A stretch of DNA of 64,000 nucleotides. Source: Rodentibacter pneumotropicus DSM 21403. GTDB taxonomy: Bacteria; Pseudomonadota; Gammaproteobacteria; Enterobacterales; Pasteurellaceae. Position 1 is the first letter of the stretch. The number at the start of each line of letters is the position of its first letter. Below, in pieces: positions 51,938-61,800 of the stretch. The position numbers were made by a program, and so were the translations under genes. The notes below the pieces were generated by a model. That model was not told the origin of the DNA. It searched no databases and worked only from the letters and a program-made list of their open reading frames with translations. The stretch is taken from the NCBI RefSeq assembly GCF_000379905.1, contig NZ_KB904061.1:76-64075 (forward strand), written 5' to 3'.

Positions 51938-52831
51938 ATGTCTAAATTATATCAATTTCTTTTCGCTGCCGCCGTACTGGTATTCAGTGGCTTTACCTCC
52001 GCCGTCACAGTAAAAGACCAAAAGGGCGAGTTCAGCTTAGAGTATGTGCCACAACGGGTAGTTGCTTTGGAATACTCTTATGTTGATGCGTTGGCGCAAA
52101 TCGGTGTTAGTCCTATCGGTGTGGCAGATGACAATGACAAAACCCGTATATTGCAGCAGGTACGGGACAAAATTCAACCATGGCAATCGGTCGGCACACG
52201 TTCCCAACCAAGCCTTGAAGCTATTTCGGCGCTCAAACCGGATTTAATCATTGCCGATGAAAACCGTCACAGCGGTGTATATGAAGAACTAAAAAAGATC
52301 GCGCCGACAGTTGTATTTAATTCCCGCAATGAAAATTACCGTGAAAACCTTGAAACAGCCCAAAAAATTGGTGATTTACTCGGCAAATCCGATCAAATGC
52401 AGGCACGCATTGCCCAACATCAACGGCGGATAAGCGATATCGCCCAGCAACTATCGAAAGGATATAAAACAATCATTGGCATTTCCCGTGAAACGGAATT
52501 TCGTTTATACAATAATGAATCCTATGCCGGTGGTTTAGTTGAGGCCTTGGGGCTTACAATGCCTAAAGCCCCTGCCGATAACAAACCCAGTGCGTTGGTC
52601 GGCTTAGAACAAGTCGTAGCAGAAAAACCGGAACTAATGATTATTACTCACTACCGAGACGAAAGCATTGCGAAAAAATGGCAAAGCGAAGCCCTGTGGA
52701 AATTGATTCCGGCGGTAAAACAACAACGCATTTTGACCGTGGACAGTAACCTTTGGGCAAGAGCAAGAGGGATCGAAGCAGCAGAACTAATGGCACAGCA
52801 GCTGCAAACTTTTTTGACAAATACAAAATAG
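51938..52831 (+). CDS. fecB: Ferric citrate-type periplasmic binding protein FecB
   Basis: A 297-residue class III substrate-binding protein with a signal peptide (LYQFLFAAAVLVFSGFTSA, cleavage near residue 26). It follows E. coli FecB closely: PQRVVALEYSYVDALAQIG, IGVADDNDKTRIL, PWQSVGTRSQPSLEAISALKPDLIIAD, ENYRENLETAQKIGDLLGK, and VDSNLWARARGIEAAEL near the end. It delivers ferric (di)citrate or a related ferric chelate to FecCD. The ATG at 51938 has AGGAAAA upstream and gives a normal signal peptide; the frame is open from 51905. First gene of fecBCDE. Confidence 0.93.
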   Translation: MSKLYQFLFAAAVLVFSGFTSAVTVKDQKGEFSLEYVPQRVVALEYSYVDALAQIGVSPIGVADDNDKTRILQQVRDKIQPWQSVGTRSQPSLEAISALKPDLIIADENRHSGVYEELKKIAPTVVFNSRNENYRENLETAQKIGDLLGKSDQMQARIAQHQRRISDIAQQLSKGYKTIIGISRETEFRLYNNESYAGGLVEALGLTMPKAPADNKPSALVGLEQVVAEKPELMIITHYRDESIAKKWQSEALWKLIPAVKQQRILTVDSNLWARARGIEAAELMAQQLQTFLTNTK

Positions 52832-53818
52832 ATGGCACTTTTGCTACGTTGGGCTCTCCCGATTATCACCTTACTTCTGCTAATATGGGGAGGCCTATTT
52901 CTCTATTACCCCACCCCGATTTCAGCCTTGGACAGCCTTAGTATTTTTGGGCAGTCAGTGGATGAAATCGTCCAAATCACTGTCTTTGATCTTCGTTTAC
53001 CCCGTGCATTAACAGCTGCAATAATGGGGGCAAATTTAGCCGTTGCCGGCACACTGCTTCAAACGATTACCCGCAACCCGCTTGCATCTCCCTCGCTATT
53101 AAGCGTCAATGCCGGCGCCAGTTTAGCAATGGTCATTGCCACCGCTGTATTACCGACAACTTCTCACCATTACAGTATTGCACTGATCGCTAGTCTTGGC
53201 GGTGGTCTTAGCTGGTTGTTGGTAATGATGATTAGCGGAGGTTGGCAACTGAATGCAAATCGCCAGCGAGTTATTCTAGCCGGCATTGCGGTATCGCTGT
53301 TTTGCGCCGCATTGACCAAACTGGTCATCATCATTGCCGAAGATCACGCCGCCAATATTATGAATTGGTTGGCTGGTGGTTTAGCACACGTTCGTTGGGG
53401 CGAATGGCAAGTGGCATTCCCTTTCTTTTTACTCACGATACTGTTTAGCCTACTATTTGCCAGCCGATTGAACTTACTTCATTTAAGCGATGAATCAGCA
53501 CAAACACTAGGGATAAATTTATCCCTCATCCGTTGGTTAAGTAATGTCGTCGCACTACTGATTGTCGGTTCAAGCGTTACTATTGCCGGTCCGATTGCTT
53601 TTATCGGCTTATTAATTCCCCACCTTGCACGTTATTGGATAGGTTATGATCTTCGAAAAGCACTACCGATAGCAATGCTATTCGGTGCAAGTTTGATGCT
53701 GTTTGCCGACATTATGGCGCGAGCGGTCAATTTTCCTAGTGAGATCCCCGCCGGAGCAATTTTAGCGCTGATCGGAGCACCAATTTTTATCCTATTTGCA
53801 CGAGGAAAACAGACATAA
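52832..53818 (+). CDS. fecC: Ferric citrate ABC transporter permease FecC
   Basis: A 328-residue inner membrane permease of the BtuC/FecCD family with ~10 helices. Family marks: LRLPRALTAAIMGANLAVAGTLLQTITRNPLASP (~65-95, split here), NWLAGGLAHVRWGEW and the ATPase-contact loop GPIAFIGLLIPHLARYWIGYD. Its ATG directly follows the fecB TAG; its stop overlaps the fecD ATG (TAATG). Partner of FecD. Confidence 0.94.
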   Translation: MALLLRWALPIITLLLLIWGGLFLYYPTPISALDSLSIFGQSVDEIVQITVFDLRLPRALTAAIMGANLAVAGTLLQTITRNPLASPSLLSVNAGASLAMVIATAVLPTTSHHYSIALIASLGGGLSWLLVMMISGGWQLNANRQRVILAGIAVSLFCAALTKLVIIIAEDHAANIMNWLAGGLAHVRWGEWQVAFPFFLLTILFSLLFASRLNLLHLSDESAQTLGINLSLIRWLSNVVALLIVGSSVTIAGPIAFIGLLIPHLARYWIGYDLRKALPIAMLFGASLMLFADIMARAVNFPSEIPAGAILALIGAPIFILFARGKQT

Positions 53819-54813
53819 TGGTAAACACACGGTCAGTTCCGCGCACTTTTTTACAAAAAAGCCTCTATTTTGTCTGTTTGCCAATATTATTAGGACTAAT
53901 AATGGCAAACCTCCAATTCGGTACGGTGAGCCTATCTTGGCGAACTATTTTTGACATTGTACAAAACCCTGCTCATCCTTACGCTTTTACCTTAATGGAA
54001 TACCGTCTTCCCCGCACTTTACTGGCAGTTGTGATTGGCGGTTCATTGGCAGTTTCGGGGGTATTGATTCAAAGTATCGTCAGAAATCCACTCGCTTCGC
54101 CGGATATTTTAGGCATTAATAGCGCAGCAGGGCTAGTCGCCGTAGTATGCTTACTGTTCTTCCCTGCTCTTGATTTCTATTGGCTACCTATATCCGCCTT
54201 TATCGGTGGTGTAAGTGCTTTTTTATTACTTTGGTGGCTATGTGGACGAGATTTTCGCCCGATAAAAATGGCGATTGTTGGTGTGGCATTGGCGAGTTTA
54301 TGGGTCGCTCTCAGTCACTATCTGATGCTCTCATACCCAATGGACATTAACGTCGCAATGCTATGGCTGACCGGCAGTTTGTGGGGACGCAGTTGGAATT
54401 ATGTCTCGGTTGCCGTGCCACTCCTCTGCATATTATTACCGCTGAGTGTGGTATTTTGTCGAGATTTAGATACCTTATCCTTAGGTGAGCAAAAGGCCGC
54501 CAGCCTTGGTGTGCCATTGCAGGCAACACAAATAACCATTTTACTCTTGGCTGTTGCCCTCGCTACTACGGCAGTTGCTGTTTGCGGCCCGATTAGCTTT
54601 CTTGGTTTAGCCGCACCGCATTTGGCACGTTATCTTGTGGGCGGAAGACATGGCCGCTTACTTCCGACCGCCTTTTTATTAGGGGCGATATTACTACTGC
54701 TGGCGGATATTTTGGCCCGTGTCATCGCTCCCCCCATTGAACTTCCCGCCGGTATTCTTACTGCCATTTTAGGAGCACCCTACTTTTTCTATTTACTTAT
54801 GAGAATAAAATAA
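53818..54813 (+). CDS. fecD: Ferric citrate ABC transporter permease FecD
   Basis: A 331-residue FecCD-family permease, paralogue of FecC. Seen: EYRLPRTLLAVVIGGSLAVSG (~60-80), IVRNPLASPDILGINSAAGL, and the coupling loop GPISFLGLAAPHLARYLVGG. One-base overlaps with fecC and fecE (TAATG at both ends) show tight coupling of the operon. Confidence 0.94.
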   Translation: MVNTRSVPRTFLQKSLYFVCLPILLGLIMANLQFGTVSLSWRTIFDIVQNPAHPYAFTLMEYRLPRTLLAVVIGGSLAVSGVLIQSIVRNPLASPDILGINSAAGLVAVVCLLFFPALDFYWLPISAFIGGVSAFLLLWWLCGRDFRPIKMAIVGVALASLWVALSHYLMLSYPMDINVAMLWLTGSLWGRSWNYVSVAVPLLCILLPLSVVFCRDLDTLSLGEQKAASLGVPLQATQITILLLAVALATTAVAVCGPISFLGLAAPHLARYLVGGRHGRLLPTAFLLGAILLLLADILARVIAPPIELPAGILTAILGAPYFFYLLMRIK

Positions 54814-55580
54814 TGCTTGCTGTTACCGATCTTCAACTGGCTTACCAAGAGACTATTATTATCCCAAATCTAAACATCACCTTTCCACAAAACCAAATTA
54901 CGGCATTACTTGGGCCAAACGGTTGTGGCAAATCTACTCTATTGAAAGCTCTTGCCCGTTTGCTGAAGCCTAAATCGGGAAAAATTCACTATCAAGCGGT
55001 CGATATTTGGCAAAAATCTGCAAAAACCTATGCCAAAACCCTTTCATTCTTACCGCAAAAACAGATTATTCCTGAGGGGATCAGCGTGAGAGAGTTAGTT
55101 TCTTTCGGACGTTCTCCTTATCTGAATTTATGGGGGCGATTAAGCCCGCAAGATGAAAGCTTAGTGGAACAAGCGTTAGCGGCTACCCAAATGACAGTAT
55201 TTGCCGATTATCCGGCGACAAGCCTTTCCGGTGGTCAGCAACAACGAGCGTTTCTGGCGATGGTGCTGGCACAAAATACTGAAACTGTTTTACTAGACGA
55301 GCCGACCACCTATTTGGATCTCAGCCATCAAGCCGAGCTAATGACAATGATGCGTACCTTACAGAAACAGGGCAAAACAGTTATCACAGTATTACACGAT
55401 CTCAATCAAGCCTGCCGCTACTGCGATCATTTGGTTGTTCTGAAACAGGGTGAATTGGTTAAACAGGGTACACCGAAACAGGTAATGAGTGAACGACTGC
55501 TGAAACAAGTATTCGATCTGGATGTCGAAATTCACGCCGATCCCGTCAGCCAAACGCCGATGTTTGTCTTTAAATCATAA
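54813..55580 (+). CDS. fecE: Ferric citrate ABC transporter ATPase FecE
   Basis: A 255-residue cytoplasmic ATPase. Walker A GPNGCGKST (~34-42), Q-loop LPQKQIIPEGISVRELVSFGRSPYLNLWGRL split over ~87-115, signature LSGGQQQRAFLAMVLAQNT (~136-154), Walker B VLLDEPTTYLDL and H-loop VLHDLNQACRYCDH. High likeness to E. coli FecE, including LNLWGRLS and TYLDL. Last gene of the importer. FecA (outer membrane receptor) and the FecIR signalling pair are not in the window. Confidence 0.95.
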   Translation: MLAVTDLQLAYQETIIIPNLNITFPQNQITALLGPNGCGKSTLLKALARLLKPKSGKIHYQAVDIWQKSAKTYAKTLSFLPQKQIIPEGISVRELVSFGRSPYLNLWGRLSPQDESLVEQALAATQMTVFADYPATSLSGGQQQRAFLAMVLAQNTETVLLDEPTTYLDLSHQAELMTMMRTLQKQGKTVITVLHDLNQACRYCDHLVVLKQGELVKQGTPKQVMSERLLKQVFDLDVEIHADPVSQTPMFVFKS

Positions 55581-55604
55581 CATTCTACAATTTCTAATAA
55601 ATTA

Positions 55605-55737
55605 TATTTTTGTTCGGTTTACCTATGCTTCACATTCAGGATCACCGATACCATTATCTAAAATTTATCGTTCTGTGTTTGGATCATTAGATGAATTTCC
55701 CCCAAATCAACAAGCAATAAAAAAATCTGCACCTTAA
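55605..55737 (+). pseudogene. Possible 3' remnant of an unidentified gene
   Basis: Just after fecE, in a different frame, a short open stretch ends in a normal stop codon and reads FVRFTYASHSGSPIPLSKIY then RSVFGSLDEFPPNQQAIKKS plus AP. It has no start or ribosome site of its own, and its composition looks protein-like. I do not recognise the family. It may be the tail of a gene removed when fecBCDE or the adhesin locus was rearranged. Confidence 0.35.
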
Positions 55738-55772
55738 TCTGTTGGGTTTTACCAACATTTAGGTGCAGATTT
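55723..55772 (-). terminator. Long terminator hairpin of the giant adhesin gene
   Basis: AAATCTGCACCT (55723-55734) pairs with AGGTGCAGATTT (55761-55772), with an inner GTTGG/CCAAC stem. The minus strand then runs into a T-tract (complement of the A-run at 55719-55725). It lies 53 bases after the adhesin stop and also faces the fec operon end. Confidence 0.85.
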
Positions 55773-55825
55773 AATTAATGATGTTTAATTAAGTTAAGAA
55801 ACTTAATGACTTCACCGAGTAGAGA

Positions 55826-58800
55826 TTACCACTGGTAACCTACCCCCACGCCACCGGAGTAGTGACCTACAGAGTTAGCCGTACCGGTTAATTTCAAGAT
55901 AACCTTACCGTTATCACTGGCTCTTGAGTAACCCAATGCAACCGCTGATGCACCGCTATATCCGCCTGCTGCTGCGGCAACCATTGATTTACCCGGCAAC
56001 ATTACCTGTGGTAATGACGCAGCGGCTGCAGCATTTGCACCAATTCCACGAACGCGTTTATCCAATTTATCAACACGGTTATTGACGTTATAGACATCTC
56101 CACGAACCTGATCTAACTGGGCTTTATTCACAGCATCTGTCGGTTTCACACCCGGTGCAACATTGCTAATGATTTTGTTACCGGCATTGATACCACTAGT
56201 CGTTACGCTTGGTCCGCCATTAATAGTTAAACCATCATTATTAACCGTGGTATTACCGATATTCACGCTACCATTATCCCCTAAAGTGATATTTTCAGCT
56301 AATTTCACTGTTAGGTTACCGCCTTCGTTAACAACACCAATGTTCTTATCGGTTAATTTACCGTTTGCACCACCCGTGATGTTTAACGTCTCGTTCAGTT
56401 TCTTAGCAATTTCTTTACCGTCATCACCTTTGAACTTCAAGCCGTCATTTAAGGTTGCCACTTCTTCGGTTTGACCATTTGGTTTTTCGTAAACAATACG
56501 CGTTTTACTTGCACCATCTTTACCGTCATTACCGTCCAGGCCTTTAGTGCCATTTTTCACACTAATGTTGGCAGACGCACTATCTTTGCCGTCAGCACCT
56601 CTTGGACCGGTTAAGCCGATTGAGCCGTCTTTACCGTTGATTACAACAGATGATCCGTCTTTGCCGTTTACACCGACTGAACCGTCAACACCATCTTTGC
56701 CCGGCTGACCGTCTTTACCCGGTTCGCCTTTTTCACCGATAACTAAGTTGTTACCCGTTGAAATTTCGTAACCGTTATCGATCTGTTTCACAACAATATT
56801 GTTACCTTGGTTGAGGTTAAAGGTTTCGTTATTGTTGATCCGCTTATCCGTCGCCGTATCTTGACCATTAGTCGCAAGATTAAAGCCGCTGTTTGTAATC
56901 GCTGTATGGAGCTGACCACCATTGATCGCTTGTTTGCTGTTCGGGCTAATATCCCCATCTGCCACATTGTTCACCACTTTATTACCGGCATCAATACCGT
57001 TTTGGGTGATGGATGGGCCGTCTTTGATGGTAAGACCATCGTTGCCGACTGTGGTGTTACCCATTGTTAAGTTGCCGTCTTTCAACGTCGTTCCGCCAAT
57101 GGTTACACTACCGTCTTTAGTCAGGTTCAGATCTTTATTGAGGCTGACCGCAAAGTCTTTACCGCCGGAAGCGTTAGTACCGTTTGCAACCACTTTCACG
57201 TTTGTATCACCTTCGCTGACACTTTCTTCTTTCGCAATCTGTTTTTTCATTTCATCGGAAAGATCGATGTCATAGGTCGTCGTGAAGTTTGCGTCATCAC
57301 GATTCGCTGTCACTTTCACGCTATCAGAACCTTTAACCACAGATTTTTCTGCATTAATGGTATAAATGGTTTGATTGTTAGCTCCTGTGCTACTTGTCAC
57401 ATTCACGTTCTTACCAGCCGTGACTTCTGTTTTCGCTGCCGCCATACTTGTATTTAGCTGGGAAAGATTAACCGCATCCGTTGCATTCACACCGTCCGCA
57501 ACATTGGTGATCCGTTTATTCCCTGCATTGATACCGTCAATAGTAACACTTGGTCCACCGGCAATGGTTAACCCTTTATCATTGAGGGTGGTGTTGCCGA
57601 TAGTCACGCTACCGTCTTTGGTGAGGTTCAGATCTTTGCTCAATTTAACGGATAAGTTGCCGTTTTCATTGGTAACACCGATATTATCGTTGGTAAGTTT
57701 GGTTGTATCCGTTACACCGCCGGTAATATTCAGGGTTTCACCCAATTTCTTCGCAATTTCCTTACCATTGTCGCCTTTGAACTTCAAGCCGTCATCTTTG
57801 GTTGCGATTTCACGAGTCGTGGTTGAACCGTCTGTATTGGTCGTGTTGTAAACCAAACGCTCAATGCCTTTACCGCCTTTATCGTCGGCATCTAAGGTAC
57901 CGGTACCGTTAGCAACAGTAATATTGACTGATGCACCATCTTTGCCGTCAGCGCCTCTTGGACCGGTTAAGCCGATTGAACCGTCTTTACCATTTAAGAC
58001 CACAGACGCACCGTCTTTACCGTTCACGCCAATCTTACCGTCCACACCGTCTTTGCCGTCTTTACCAACCGTGATGTTATTTGAGGTTGCAATTTCATAA
58101 CCATTGTTGATTTGTTTAATCACAATGTTATTACCCGCATTGAGGTTGAACGTTTCGTTGTTGGTTAAACGTTTACCTTCTTCGCTCAAGTCGTCAGACG
58201 TCTCAACCACACCGTTAGAGCCCACTACTTTTACAGATTTCAGCGCAAATCCGACCGCACTTAAGGTAGTGTTGGTGATATCTTTGGTCGCATATTTCAA
58301 ATCGCCCACATTCACGGCATTCTTCAACGCATCGCCGGTAATGTTATTCAATACGTCATTGAAAGTGGCGTTACCTGAAATCAAGATACCGTGTGGTAAT
58401 ACGCCGCTATCCACATTGGTAATTAATACCGGTGCGGAAGCATTTTCGCCGATAAATTTCACCGTGTCACTCGGCACGTTGGTTAATGCACCATTATTAT
58501 CTACATAGCTGTTTGTAGTGTTAAAGGTAATGTTGGTTGTGCCTGTTGCATTGTCATAAACTGCATTGACTGATACACCTGTACCGTTATTAAAGTTCAC
58601 CGTATTACCGTGCGTTACAAAATCAACCGCTTGACCGTTGTTTTGTAAGTTCCAACCGGCATTCAAGATATCGCCCACCGTCGCCGCGTTATTAGTGATG
58701 TTTTGGTATTTATTACCTGCTGTATCCGGATTAGACTTGGTGTCATTTGTTACATTGTCTAAGTTACCTTTTACATTAGTAATAGTTGTATTACCTGCAT

Positions 58801-61800
58801 TGAAACCATCTTTGTTAATAGTCACATTGCCAATTGCTAAGCTACCGTTTTCGGTTAGGTTCAGATCTTTCGATAATTTCACTTCCAACGTACCATTGTT
58901 GTTATTCACACCAATGTTGCCGTCTGTAAGCTTATCTTTATCCGCTCCGCCTGTGATGTTTAACGTTTCGTTGAGTTTCTTCGCAATTTCCTTGCCATCA
59001 TCGCCTTTAAATTTCAAGCCATCGTTCAAGGTTGCAATCGTTTCTGTCTCACCGTTTGGTTTAACATACTCAATACGGGTTTTACTTTCACCGTTTTTGC
59101 CATCGTTACCGTCAAGGCCTTTCGCACCGTCTTTCACAGAGATATTAGCAGATACGCCGTCTTTACCATCTGCGCCTTTCGGACCGGTTAAGCCGATTGA
59201 GCCGTCTTTTCCGTTAATCACGACAGATGATCCGTCTTTACCGTTTACGCCGATTGAGCCATCCACGCCGTCCTTACCGTCTTTACCCGCTGCACCAACA
59301 GTGATGTTGTTTGAGGTCGCAATCTCGTAGCCGTTTGCAATTTGCTTGATCACAAGATTGTTACCGGCATCTAGCGTGAAGGTTTCGTTATTTGCTAAAC
59401 GTTTATCTTCATCAGACAGACCGTCTGCGCTGGCTTGACCGTTTGTGCCTGCCACTGATTTAGTGGTGAGGTTAAAGCCGCTATTGGTGATCGCTGTGTA
59501 GAGCTGACCGCCGTTAATTGCGTCTTTACTGTTATTGCTGACATTACCGTCTGCAACATTAGTAATTTTCTTATCACCCGCATCAATACCGCTTGTTGTG
59601 ACATTTGGCCCACCAACTAGGGTGAAACCGTTGTCATTCAAGGTGGTATTGCCGATTGTTAAGCTACCGTCTTTCGTTAAGTTAAGATCTTTTGCTAATT
59701 TAACGACTAAACTGCCCGCTTGATTCACCACACCGAGGTTGTTATCGGTCAGTTTATTGCTGTCCGTTAATCCGCCGGTGATATTCAAGGTTTCACCGAG
59801 TTTCTTCGCAATCTCGTCACCATTATCGCCTTTGAATTTCAAGCCGTCATCTTTAGTGGCAATTTCACGGGTAGTAGTTGAACCATCGGTATTGGTGGTG
59901 TTGTACACTAAGCGAGTAATGCCTTCTTTGCCTTTACCTGTTTCATCTAACGTGCCTGTACCGTTTACCACAGTGAAGTTGGCTGAAGCACCGTCTTTAC
60001 CATTTTCGCCTTTCGGACCCGTTAAGCCAATAGAACCGTCTTTGCCGTTAATCACAACAGATGCGCCATCCTTACCGTTCACACCGATTGTGCCATCAAC
60101 GCCGTCCTTGCCGTCTTTACCTACAGTGATGTTGGTGAAAGTGACATTTTCTGCAGTAGAGACTTCATAGCCATTTTCAATTTGTTTAATGCGAACATTA
60201 TTGCCGGCATCTAAGGTGAAGGTTTCGTTATTGGTTAGACGTTTGTCTGCCTCAGATAACCCGTCTTTCACACTGGATTGACCGTTAGTATCCATTACAG
60301 CTTTGGATGCCAGTGTAAAGCCAACCGCATTTAATGTGCTGTTGGTAATGTCTTTGGTCGCGTTTTTCAAATCCCCCGCATTTACAACATTATTCAACGC
60401 CTCGCCGGAGAGGTTGTTTAACACATCATTAAAGGTTTGACCTGCCGGTACAATGGCATTATTTGGTAATACTCCGCTGTCCACATTGGTAATCGCAACC
60501 GGTGCTGACGCATTGCCACCGATAAATTTTACTTTATTGGTTGGCTCAGCCGTCGCATTACCTTTATCGTCCACATAGCTGTTGGTTGTGTTAAAGGTAA
60601 TGTCGGTAGTGCCTGTTGTGTTATTGTAGGTTGTACCTACTTTCACACCTTGACCATTTTTGAAGTTCACCGTATTACCGTGGGTAACAAAATCCACTGC
60701 TTGACCGTTATTCTGCAAATTCCAACCTGCATTTAACACATCACCGACTGTTGCTGCGTTGTTTGTCACATTCGCATACTTATTACCCGTACTATCCGGA
60801 TTAGAGGTGGTGTTATTCGCCACAGGATCTAAATTGCTGGTGACGTTAGTAATGGTGGTATTACCGGCATTGAACCCGTCTTTGCTGAGGGTAACATTTC
60901 CGATCGCCACACTGCCGTTCTCGGTTAAGTTCAGATCTTTGGCTAATTTCACCGTGAGGTTGCCGTCTTTGTTGATCACCCCGATATTATTGTCGGTCAG
61001 TTTCGCTTCTTCACTTACACCGCCGATAATATTCAAGGTTTCACCGAGTTTCTTCGCAATCTCTTTACCGTTATCGCCTTTGAACTTCAAGCCATCATCT
61101 TTGGTTGCGATTTCACGGGTGGTGGTTGAGCCGTCCGTATTAGTCGTGTTGTACACTAAACGCTCAATGCCTTTACCGCCTTTATCATCTGTATCTAACG
61201 TACCCGTACCGTTTGCAACGGTGAAGTTTGCCGATGCGCCGTCTTTACCGTTAATGCCGATTGTGCCGTCTTTGCCATTTAAGGCAATACCAGCACCATT
61301 TTTACCGTCTGCACCTTTCGGGCCGGTTAAACCGATAGAGCCGTCTTTACCGTTAATGACCACCGCAGAACCGTCTTTGCCGTTCACACCAATCGTGCCA
61401 TCAACACCATCTTGACCGTCTTTACCGGCTGCGCCCACAGTAATATTGTTGGAAGTCGCAATCGTCACTTTCTTACCACTTTGAGTGATATTGATATTAT
61501 CACCCGCTTCAATGGTCACGGTTTCACCCATTGCCACTTTTTCAGTCGTATTGCCGCTAACTTTACCCGTACCGGATTGTGCAGTGGTCAAGTTCCAACC
61601 TTTCGCCACTTCATTGCTAATATTGGTCACGTTTTGGTTAGTCGCATATAACTGACTACCGTTTACCGCATCTTTACTGTCCGCTGAAAGGGCACCCTCT
61701 GAGACATTCGTGATTTTCTTATCACCTGCATTAATGCCGCCTGTTGTCATACTCGGACCATTATTAATGGTTAAGCCAGTGCTATTCAATACAGTATCAC

